Shown one piece after another: positions 27,891 through 34,389 of a stretch of DNA of 34,389 bases. Position 1 is the stretch's first letter, and every line of letters begins with the position of its first letter. The stretch comes from Erythrobacter sp. (GTDB taxonomy: Bacteria > Pseudomonadota > Alphaproteobacteria > Sphingomonadales > Sphingomonadaceae). The notes under the pieces are model-generated. The model made no database searches. It was given only the letters and a program-made list of their open reading frames with translations, and was not told the origin of the DNA. The stretch covers positions 1 to 34,389 of the forward strand of contig NZ_JAMNXL010000017.1 in the NCBI RefSeq assembly GCF_023653175.1, given 5' to 3'. The translations under genes were made by a program, and so were the position numbers.

Positions 27891-27930
27891 TTGCAAACGT
27901 TTGCAAGGGGAATCTTGCAATCGTTTGCAA
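27891..27930. promoter_or_regulatory. Two LacI-family operators in the divergent sucrose promoter
   Basis: TTGCAAACGTTTGCAA (27891-27906) is a perfect 16-base palindrome. TTGCAATCGTTTGCAA (27915-27930) is the same with one change. Centres are 24 bases apart, just over two helical turns, so two dimers could bind the same face. They lie between the receptor gene (minus) and the MFS gene (plus), with the LacI gene downstream of the MFS gene. Confidence 0.8.
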
Positions 27931-28008
27931 ATGATCCGGATTCGTGTCACCTCTCTGCCACAGCGTCGGTTATAAGGCGCATGAAGAGCAAATGGGATGA
28001 GGCGCAAC

Positions 28009-29337
28009 ATGTCGGAAAAGCCGCGGCTTTCGCTGCTCAGAATCATCGAGATGAACATCGGCTTCTTCGGCCTGCAGTTCTCCTTCGGACTGCAACAGGC
28101 CAATATGGGGCCCATCTATGGCTTCCTCGGCGCGGACGAGGCCTCGATGCCGCTCCTGTGGCTGGCAGGGCCGATGACCGGGCTGATCGTCCAGCCGATC
28201 GTCGGCGCGATGAGCGACCGGACCAACACCCGCCTTGGCCGCCGCACGCCCTATTTCCTGATCGGCGCGGTGATCTGCAGCCTCGCGCTTTTCGCCATGC
28301 CCTATTCGAGCGCGCTGTGGATGGCCGCGAGTCTCTTGTGGATCCTCGATGCTGGCAACAACATCACCATGGAGCCCTACCGCGCCTACGTGGCCGACCG
28401 GCTCGCGCCCGAGCAGCGGTCGGTGGGCTTCCTCACCCAGAGTGCGTTCACCGGGCTGGCGCAGACGCTGTCCTACCTCGCGCCCTCGCTGCTGACATAT
28501 TTCGTCGCCAAGGACGTGCTCGATGCCAACGGCATTCCGGTGATCGTGCGCATCGCCTTCGTGATCGGGGCGATCCTGTCGATCTCGACGATCCTGTGGT
28601 CGGTGCTGCGGGTGCGCGAGCTGCCGCTGGACGCGGCCGAGCAGGCCGAGCTTGTCCAGCGCCCCCTCACCGCGCGCGGCACCCTCGTCGAAATCCGCGA
28701 CGCGCTTCGCGAGATGCCGCGCCCGATGCGCCAGCTGGCGGGCGCGATGCTGTGCCAGTGGTATGCGATGTTCGCCTATTGGCAGTACATCACCTTCGCC
28801 GTCGGCCGCAGCCTCTACAACACCAGCGATCCCGCCAGCGCGCTGTTCCGCGAGGCAACCCTGACCACCCAGCAGGCCGGCGCGCTCTACAACTTCATCG
28901 CCTTCCTCGGAGCCCTCGCCCTGATCCCGATCGTCAAGCGCTTCGGCGCGCGGCCCACCCATGCCGCCTGCCTCGCCGCCTCGGGCGCGGCGATGCTGCT
29001 GATCCCGGGCGTCTCAAGCGCGCCCGCTCTGTTCGTGCTGATGCTCGGCATCGGCATCGGCTGGGCGGGGATGATGGGCAACACCTACGTGATGCTCGCC
29101 GACTGCATCCCGCCCGAGCGCAACGGCATCTACATGGGGATCTTCAACCTGTTCATCGTCATCCCCATGCTGATCCAGACGCTGACCATGCCGCTGATCT
29201 ACGCACCCCTGCTCGGCAGTGACCCGCGCAACGTGCTGATGCTGGGCGGCGTCTTGATGCTAGCGGGCGCCATCGCTACGCTGTTGGTGGACGCCGGTCA
29301 TCGCAGACCCCGGGAACAGGGGCTCGCAACCGGTTAG
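28009..29337 (+). CDS. MFS transporter of the sucrose (SUT/SuxC-like) type
   Basis: A 442-residue, ~12-segment inner-membrane permease. ATG 28009 is preferred over 27997 because GATGAGG (27996-28002) is six bases ahead. The first half holds [23 protein letters not shown] and the loop motif [19 protein letters not shown], which with the [18 protein letters not shown] segment is characteristic of plant SUT and bacterial sucrose/maltoside permeases of the GPH-like group. It probably brings sucrose to the cytoplasmic GH68 enzyme. It is nine bases from the LacI gene. A -10-like TTATAA at 27970-27975 may be part of its promoter. Confidence 0.9.
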   Translation: MSEKPRLSLLRIIEMNIGFFGLQFSFGLQQANMGPIYGFLGADEASMPLLWLAGPMTGLIVQPIVGAMSDRTNTRLGRRTPYFLIGAVICSLALFAMPYSSALWMAASLLWILDAGNNITMEPYRAYVADRLAPEQRSVGFLTQSAFTGLAQTLSYLAPSLLTYFVAKDVLDANGIPVIVRIAFVIGAILSISTILWSVLRVRELPLDAAEQAELVQRPLTARGTLVEIRDALREMPRPMRQLAGAMLCQWYAMFAYWQYITFAVGRSLYNTSDPASALFREATLTTQQAGALYNFIAFLGALALIPIVKRFGARPTHAACLAASGAAMLLIPGVSSAPALFVLMLGIGIGWAGMMGNTYVMLADCIPPERNGIYMGIFNLFIVIPMLIQTLTMPLIYAPLLGSDPRNVLMLGGVLMLAGAIATLLVDAGHRRPREQGLATG

Positions 29338-29346
29338 AGGGGAACC

Positions 29347-30378
29347 ATGGCCGCAGGCGAGGACAGAACAACGCGCAGTACCGTGCGCACCATCACCGAT
29401 CTGGCGCGGCTCGCCGGGGTCTCGCCCGGCACGGTCAGCCGCGCGCTTGCCGGCAAGAGCCTCGTCAACACCCGCACCCGCGAGAAGATCGAGGCGCTGG
29501 CGCGCGAGCACGGCTTCCGCCCCAACCAGATGGCGAGCGGGCTCCGCCGCCAGAAGACCGGAGTGATCGGGGTCGTCATTCCGCTCGGCCATGACACCCG
29601 CCAGCAGATCTCCGACAGCTTTTTCATGACCCTGCTCGGCTTTCTCGCGGACGAGCTCACCACCCACGGCTACGACCTGATGCTGCGCCGCGTGGTGCCG
29701 GGCGACGACGCCGACTGGCTCGACCGCTTCATCGGCTCAGGCATGATCGACGGGGTGATCGTGATCGGCCAGTCGGATCAGTTCGAGCGGATCGAGGAGG
29801 TCGCCGACGGCTACCGGTCGATGGTCGTCTGGGGGAACCACCAGGAGGGCCAGCGGCACTGCGTGGTCGGCACCGACAACCGGCTGGGCGGCAGGCTCGC
29901 GGCCGAGCGGCTGATTGCGGGCGGGGCGCGGCGGATCGCCTTTGTCGGCGATACCGGCCCGATGGAATTCGCCGCGCGCTTTGCGGGCGCGCAGGATGTG
30001 GCGGTGCGGATGGGGCTGCCCGAGGTGCTGCCGCTCGCCACCCACCTCTCGCCCGACCGCGCGAGCGAGGAGATCGCGGGCCACCTCGCGCGGCACGGTC
30101 GCCAGATCGACGGCATCTTCGCCGCCACCGACACGCTGGCCGCGCTGTGCCTCACGCAGCTGCGCGCGCAAGGGCTGCGCGTGCCCGATGATGTGAAACT
30201 GGTCGGCTTCGACGACCTGCCGATCGCCCGCCAGACCATCCCCCCACTCACCACCGTCCGGCAGGACATTGCCGCAGGCGCGCGCGGGCTGGTCGACCTC
30301 TTGCTGCGGCGTCTCGGCGGCGAGACGACCGAGAGCCTGGTGCTCCCGCCCGAACTGGTGGTGCGCGAGACGGCCTAG
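29347..30378 (+). CDS. LacI-family regulator of the sucrose locus
   Basis: A 343-residue LacI/GalR regulator. The helix-turn-helix reads DLARLAGVSPGTVSRALAG, the hinge region follows, and the sensor domain ends with KLVGFDDLPIARQTIPPLTTV. GAGGGGA precedes ATG 29347. It is the second gene of the rightward unit, nine bases after the MFS gene, so it is likely autoregulated through the two upstream palindromes and induced by sucrose, fructose or a phosphate thereof. Its stop interlocks with the stop of the opposite-strand crotonase gene (CTAG). Confidence 0.94.
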   Translation: MAAGEDRTTRSTVRTITDLARLAGVSPGTVSRALAGKSLVNTRTREKIEALAREHGFRPNQMASGLRRQKTGVIGVVIPLGHDTRQQISDSFFMTLLGFLADELTTHGYDLMLRRVVPGDDADWLDRFIGSGMIDGVIVIGQSDQFERIEEVADGYRSMVVWGNHQEGQRHCVVGTDNRLGGRLAAERLIAGGARRIAFVGDTGPMEFAARFAGAQDVAVRMGLPEVLPLATHLSPDRASEEIAGHLARHGRQIDGIFAATDTLAALCLTQLRAQGLRVPDDVKLVGFDDLPIARQTIPPLTTVRQDIAAGARGLVDLLLRRLGGETTESLVLPPELVVRETA

Positions 30379-31142
30379 CTGTCGCTAAAGCTCTTCACCA
30401 AAGCGGCGGCCGAGGCGCCTTCCAGCGCAAGTCCGTAGCCCACCTCGCGGACCAATCGCTCCTTCAGCGGCTGGACGAAGTGGATGCGGGTGTTGCGGCG
30501 CGTGACCGCGGGCTTCGCCAGATAGAGCGCGGCCAGCTCCCGCGCGCGGGCCAGCGCCGTGCCGTCGGCGACCACCTCGGCGACCACGCCCCAGTCCCGC
30601 GCCGTGGCCGCGCTGATCGGCTGCGGATCGAGCAGCCACGCCTCGGCCCGCCCCGGTCCGGCGCGATGGCTCCAGGTGGTGAAGATGCCGTCCCCCGGCA
30701 CGATCCCGCCCGCGAAGTGCGGCAGATCGTGGAAGGTCGCGCTGGTCCCGGCGACGATCACATTGGCCATCAACGCATATTCGCTGTGGACATGCGCCGC
30801 GCCCTCGATCGCGGCGATCACCGGCACGCGGATGTTGGCGAGGTTCTCGAGGATCTGCACGCCCTCGTCGTGCACCTGCGACCAGACATCGGGATCGGCG
30901 ACGTTGCCGAAGCTGGGGAAGTCGATCCCCGCGATGAATTGCCCGCCTGCGCCGGTGAGGATGACGATGCTGTTCTCGCGGTCCTGCGCGATGCGGTAGA
31001 AGGCCTCGGTGTAGTCGGTGTGGTCGCGGGCGGTGAAAGTCAGCGGGCCGCCGCCGGTGTGCAAAGTGGCGGTCAGCACCCCCGCCACGTCGCGATCGAG
31101 CGCGAGACCGGGAAAGGCATCGAAATAGGCGGGGCGGGTCAT
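30375..31142 (-). CDS. Crotonase-fold protein, 6-oxocamphor hydrolase-like
   Basis: A 255-residue crotonase-superfamily protein. The usual hydratase glutamates and GGGC oxyanion loop are not in place: the loop reads GAAHVHSEYALM and the next motif FHDLPHFAGGIVPGDG. By recalled alignment to Rhodococcus 6-oxocamphor hydrolase (a retro-Claisenase that cleaves cyclic beta-diketones), its catalytic His122, His145, Asp154 and Glu244 correspond to His119, His142, Asp151 and Glu241 here, a constant offset of three. So C-C bond hydrolysis of a diketone is likelier than enoyl-CoA hydration, though the true substrate is unknown. It stands alone, convergent with lacI and divergent from the siderophore-type receptor. 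Confidence 0.85.
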   Translation of the reverse strand: MTRPAYFDAFPGLALDRDVAGVLTATLHTGGGPLTFTARDHTDYTEAFYRIAQDRENSIVILTGAGGQFIAGIDFPSFGNVADPDVWSQVHDEGVQILENLANIRVPVIAAIEGAAHVHSEYALMANVIVAGTSATFHDLPHFAGGIVPGDGIFTTWSHRAGPGRAEAWLLDPQPISAATARDWGVVAEVVADGTALARARELAALYLAKPAVTRRNTRIHFVQPLKERLVREVGYGLALEGASAAALVKSFSDS

Positions 31143-31253
31143 GGCGGATCCCTCTCATCGTCGGCGCGGGGCCCAAGCCTAGTGCCGGACGGAGCGTGGG
31201 TTATTTCCAAATCTCGCCCATCCCGCAAATCCCGCAGAAACCGGCTTGCGTTA

Positions 31254-31295
31254 TTGAGAATGGTTCTTAAAGGCGTTCCTGCGAATGATTATCAG
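31254..31295 (+). promoter_or_regulatory. Two Fur-like boxes before the siderophore-type receptor
   Basis: TTGAGAATGGTTCTTAA (31254-31270) is a 17-base inverted repeat with one mismatch. TGCGAATGATTATCAG (31280-31295) contains the GATTATC half of the Fur consensus. They end 13 bases before the receptor ATG, placing them over the likely promoter/start region. The second box covers an in-frame ATG at 31285, which argues against that start. Confidence 0.6.
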
Positions 31296-31308
31296 GAACG
31301 GTTCAGCA

Positions 31309-33435
31309 ATGCGATTCTCTCTCCTCCTCTCCGCCGCCCTCTTCCCCCTCGCCGCCGCCGCGCAGGCGCAGGACAGCACTGCCGCCCCGTTCGAGGAGGA
31401 CACCGCTGCCGAAGCCGAACCGATCATCGTCACCGCCGCGCGCACCAGCCTGCCGATCACCGCGCTGCCCCTCACCGCCGAGGTGATCGACCGCGAAACG
31501 CTCGAGCGTCAGCTCCAGATTTCGGGCTCGGTGGTCGATGCGGTCGCGGCGCTCACGCCTTCCTTCAGCCCAGCCCGCCAGAAGCTGACCGGCCAAGGCG
31601 AGACCCTGCGTGGCCGCTCGCCGCTCTTCGCGATCGACGGCATCCCCCAGACCGCACCCTTGCGCGATGGCTCGCGCGACGGTTTCACCATCGATCCCTT
31701 CTTCATCGACCGGGTCGAGCTGATCCTCGGCTCGAACGCCTTGCAGGGCATCGGCGGCACCGGCGGGGTGATCAACCAGGTCACCGTCAGCGCGCCCGCC
31801 GAAGATGGATGGAGCGCGCGCACCATCCTGCAAGGCACCGCCGAAAGCGGCTTCAGGAATGACGGCTTCGGCGGCAAGGTCGGTGCGCTCGTCGCCAATC
31901 GCTCGGGCGCCTTCGATGTCGTCGTCGGCGCGGCCTTCGAACGCCGCGGGGTGTTCCGCGACGGCGAGCAGCGCCGCATCGCCCCTGACGGGACGCAGGG
32001 CGATCTGATGGACTCCGAAAGCCTCTCCTTCTTCGCCAAGGCGGGCGTCGAGCTTGGCAGCAGCGTGCGGATCGAGGCGATGGGCCAGCGCTTCCAGCTA
32101 CAGGGTGACGGCGATCTGATCGCGGTCGCCGGGAGCCGCGCCGCCGGCCTGCCCTCCACCGGCGCCCGCGGCGTGGTGCAGGGCGAGGCGCCCGAGAACC
32201 TCGCCGAGAGCCTCTCGCTGACCCTCACTGCCGACGACCTTGCGGGCGGTGCCCTGCGCATCCGCGGCTTCTGGAACCGCACCGCCGACATCTATGGCGG
32301 CGGCACCTTCGCCGACTTCCAGGACCCGGCCATCGCCCCGCTCGGAACATTGTTCGACCAGTCGCAGAACATCAGCCGCAAGTGGGGGGTGAACGCCAGC
32401 TGGGAGAGCGGTTTCGGGCCGCTGAACCTCGTCGCGGGCGTCGACCTCCTCAACGACCACACCGTGCAGGTGCTCGCCCAGACGGGGCGCGCCTGGGTGC
32501 CGCCGACCGACTATCGGAGCATCGCGCCCTTTGCCCAAGGCAACCTCGCGCTGTGGGACGGCAAGCTGCGCATCGCAGGCGGCGTGCGCTGGGAGAATGT
32601 CGAGATCGCCATCGACGACTACCAGACCCTGTGGTTCTACGGCCCGCAACAGGTGGGCGGCGGTTCGCCCAGCTTCGACCGCGTCCTGCCCAACGGCGGG
32701 ATCGTGATCGAGCCCATGCCGGGCATTCGCGCCTACGCCAGCTATGCCCAAGGCTACACCGTGCCCGACGTCGGCCGCATCACTCGCGCAATCCGCACAC
32801 CGAATGTCGATCTCGACCGCTTCCTCGACATTGCCCCCGTCGTGGCCGACAACCGCGAAGTCGGCTTCGAGGTGAAGCGCGGGCCCGTGGATGCCAGCGC
32901 GACCTATTTCTGGTCGGACAGCGACGAGGGCCAACTGCTGGTGCTGGTCGGCGACGTCTTCGAGGTGCAGCGCCAGCGCATCGAGATCGAAGGGATCGAG
33001 TTGAACCTCACCACCGCCACCCCGATCCCCGGCCTGCGCTTGGGCTTCGGCTATGCGCACCTCAACGGGCGGGTCGACACCAATGGCGACGGGATCGTCA
33101 ACGCCGATCTGGACGGCGCGAATATCGGCCCCGACCGTCTGAACCTGTCCGCCGATTACACCAACGGCCCGGTGAGCCTGCGCCTGCAGTCGCGCACGCA
33201 TTTCGCGCGGAAGTTCGACGGCGGCGATCCGCGCAACGATTTCGAAGGCTACCACCTGCTCGACGGCTCGGTGAGCGTGGCGACCGCTTTCGGCAGCTTC
33301 ACCCTCGCCGCGCAGAACCTGCTCGACAAGCAGTATATCGACTACAATTCCGACACCCAGCGCCCGGCCGATAACCTGCGGTTCTTCGCCGGACGCGGGC
33401 GGAGCGTGACGCTGGGCTGGCTGGCGAATTTCTGA
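31309..33435 (+). CDS. TonB-dependent siderophore-type receptor
   Basis: A 708-residue outer-membrane receptor. ATG 31309 is preferred to 31285, with AGGAACGG a few bases ahead. The signal peptide ends in AQAQ, the TonB box reads EPIIVTAART, and the plug has LRGRSPLFAIDGIPQ, VELILGSNALQGIGGTGGVINQVT. The barrel ends NLLDKQYIDYNSDTQ and then SVTLGWLANF with terminal Phe. The build matches ferric-siderophore receptors. Fur-like boxes upstream and a PepSY-membrane gene overlapping its stop support iron uptake. Confidence 0.92.
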   Translation: MRFSLLLSAALFPLAAAAQAQDSTAAPFEEDTAAEAEPIIVTAARTSLPITALPLTAEVIDRETLERQLQISGSVVDAVAALTPSFSPARQKLTGQGETLRGRSPLFAIDGIPQTAPLRDGSRDGFTIDPFFIDRVELILGSNALQGIGGTGGVINQVTVSAPAEDGWSARTILQGTAESGFRNDGFGGKVGALVANRSGAFDVVVGAAFERRGVFRDGEQRRIAPDGTQGDLMDSESLSFFAKAGVELGSSVRIEAMGQRFQLQGDGDLIAVAGSRAAGLPSTGARGVVQGEAPENLAESLSLTLTADDLAGGALRIRGFWNRTADIYGGGTFADFQDPAIAPLGTLFDQSQNISRKWGVNASWESGFGPLNLVAGVDLLNDHTVQVLAQTGRAWVPPTDYRSIAPFAQGNLALWDGKLRIAGGVRWENVEIAIDDYQTLWFYGPQQVGGGSPSFDRVLPNGGIVIEPMPGIRAYASYAQGYTVPDVGRITRAIRTPNVDLDRFLDIAPVVADNREVGFEVKRGPVDASATYFWSDSDEGQLLVLVGDVFEVQRQRIEIEGIELNLTTATPIPGLRLGFGYAHLNGRVDTNGDGIVNADLDGANIGPDRLNLSADYTNGPVSLRLQSRTHFARKFDGGDPRNDFEGYHLLDGSVSVATAFGSFTLAAQNLLDKQYIDYNSDTQRPADNLRFFAGRGRSVTLGWLANF

Positions 33436-34389
33436 TGCGCGAGGGGCTGCGGATCGTCCATCGCTGGCTGGGCGGGCTGGTCGGCCTCGGCCTTGCGGTG
33501 CTGGGGCTGACGGGCGCAGCGCTGCTGTGGAAGCCGTGGTGGGTGGGCGTCCCCCTCGCGGCCCGCGCACCCTCGGGCGAGGAGGTGCTGGCGATCATCA
33601 CCGCCGCGCAGGAACTCGGCGCGAGTTACGTCACGCTCCCCTCGGCGGAATTCGGCGCGGCGCAGGCAGGACTGCCGGACGGCGCGGGCGGCTACCTCGC
33701 GCATGACGGCACGCTGCTCGCCCGCTGGCAAAGCGTGTGGGAGCGGCCCGAGACATTCCTCTTCGATCTCCACCACCACCTGCTGCTGGGCGAGACCGGC
33801 GAGGTGATCTCGGGATGGCTGGGCATCGCCGCGATCCTGTTCTGCGTTACCGGCCTCATCCTGTGGTGGCCGACGCGCCGCACCTTTGCCTTGCGCGCGT
33901 GGCCTCAGCGCTTCACCCGCCCGGCGGTGATCCGCCACCACCGCGATATCGGCGCGGTGCTAGCGCTGCCGATCCTGCTCGCCGCCGTCACCGGCGCGCT
34001 GATGGTGCTGAAGCCGCTGGGACAGGCGGTGGTCGCGCCCCTGTCGCCTGCGGCCGAAGTCGCCGCGTGGCAGGCCAAGCCTCCGGCGCCCGCCACAGCA
34101 GCCGCCCCCGATTGGCCCGCGATCCTCACCGCCGCGCAGCGTCGTTTCCCCGATGCCGAGCCGCGGATGATCATCTGGCCCAAGACCGAGGGCGAGGCGG
34201 TGACGATCCGGATGCGCCGCCCTGCCGAATGGCACCCCAACGGGCGCACCACCCTCACCCTCGCCGCCGATGGCACCGTGCTCGCCGCGCGCGACGCGAC
34301 CGCCGCGCCGCTCGCGCTGCGCGCGGGCAACGCGCTCTACCCGCTGCATTCGGCGCGGATGGCGGGGAGCGCGCTGGCGCTGCCCTTGC
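33435..34389 (+). CDS. PepSY-associated membrane protein, partial
   Basis: The frame opens at ATG 33435, overlapping the receptor's TGA by one base (TGATG), and runs off the right edge after 318 codons. Hydrophobic segments lie at ~11-32 (HRWLGGLVGLGLAVLGLTG), ~127-145 (ending LILWWP) and ~172-192 (IGAVLALPILLAAVTGAL). RIVHRWLGG, the DLHHHLLLGETG loop and RHHRDIGAV are typical of PepSY_TM/PiuB-type proteins. By family knowledge these accompany ferric-siderophore receptors and are thought to help reduce or release iron at the inner membrane. A fourth segment may begin at the edge (YPLHSARMAG). Confidence 0.88.
   Translation, partial: MREGLRIVHRWLGGLVGLGLAVLGLTGAALLWKPWWVGVPLAARAPSGEEVLAIITAAQELGASYVTLPSAEFGAAQAGLPDGAGGYLAHDGTLLARWQSVWERPETFLFDLHHHLLLGETGEVISGWLGIAAILFCVTGLILWWPTRRTFALRAWPQRFTRPAVIRHHRDIGAVLALPILLAAVTGALMVLKPLGQAVVAPLSPAAEVAAWQAKPPAPATAAAPDWPAILTAAQRRFPDAEPRMIIWPKTEGEAVTIRMRRPAEWHPNGRTTLTLAADGTVLAARDATAAPLALRAGNALYPLHSARMAGSALALPL

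Noticed and set aside
25338-29222. 1294-codon plus-strand frame spanning the TonB receptor and the MFS gene
   Set aside because: It runs antisense to the receptor and then in the wrong frame of the MFS gene; neither part resembles a protein family.
30375-31142. Plain enoyl-CoA hydratase call
   Set aside because: The two catalytic glutamates and oxyanion loop of true hydratases are not conserved; the His/His/Asp/Glu set of 6-oxocamphor hydrolase is.
1-34389. CRISPR arrays, tRNA/rRNA genes, insertion sequences, prophage genes
   Set aside because: No spaced short direct repeats, cloverleaf-like sequences, transposase or integrase motifs were found on reading; the only tandem repeats are coding repeats in TpsA.

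Overview
The window is GC-rich and densely coded. Its gene content suggests an alphaproteobacterium of the Sphingomonadales, probably an Erythrobacter/Porphyrobacter-like member. The reasons are TonB-dependent receptors for sugar and for iron, an Entner-Doudoroff (ED) core, an S46 peptidase, and sugar loci controlled by LacI-family regulators. This is inference from gene content and style; there is no rRNA or other marker. No tRNA, rRNA, CRISPR array, insertion sequence or phage gene was seen.

Layout, left to right. (1) 1-8441, minus strand: a two-partner secretion pair. The outer-membrane transporter (TpsB, TTG start) lies directly upstream of a giant exoprotein (TpsA). At least 2202 codons of TpsA are in the window, and it runs off the left edge inside a series of 79-residue MBG-type repeats. 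(2) 8728-9582, minus: a lipoprotein of unknown function with a Fur-like site upstream. (3) 9827-11956, plus: a secreted S46 dipeptidyl-peptidase, DPP7-like by its S1 residue. (4) 12051-22384: a central glucose-catabolism block. It holds glk-ppc (4-base overlap), a minus-strand LacI regulator, a divergent FucP/GluP-type sugar transporter with a LacI operator, then zwf-edd-eda. The leaders of glk and zwf share an identical 16-mer.

(5) 22381-30378: a sucrose/fructoside utilisation locus built around a divergent promoter with two LacI operators. Leftward it reads TonB receptor, GH68 beta-fructosidase, ROK fructokinase, then a secreted esterase broken by a 9-base G tract. Rightward it reads a sucrose-transporter-like MFS protein and a LacI regulator. 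The proposed flow is sucrose through the outer membrane (TonB receptor) and inner membrane (MFS), hydrolysis by the GH68 enzyme in the cytoplasm, fructose phosphorylation by the ROK kinase, and glucose entry through glk-zwf-edd-eda.

(6) 30375-31142, minus: a crotonase-fold protein that matches 6-oxocamphor hydrolase at its catalytic residues, so more likely a C-C bond (beta-diketone) hydrolase than an enoyl-CoA hydratase. (7) 31309 to the right edge, plus: a siderophore-type TonB receptor with two Fur-like boxes, overlapping by one base a PepSY-associated membrane protein that runs off the window.

The points most worth a second look are the PEP carboxylase homologue with a shortened catalytic loop, the 6-oxocamphor-hydrolase-like protein, the shared 16-mer before glk and zwf, the two LacI regulator/operator pairs, the nearly identical Fur-like sites before the lipoprotein and the siderophore receptor, and the G9 tract in the esterase.
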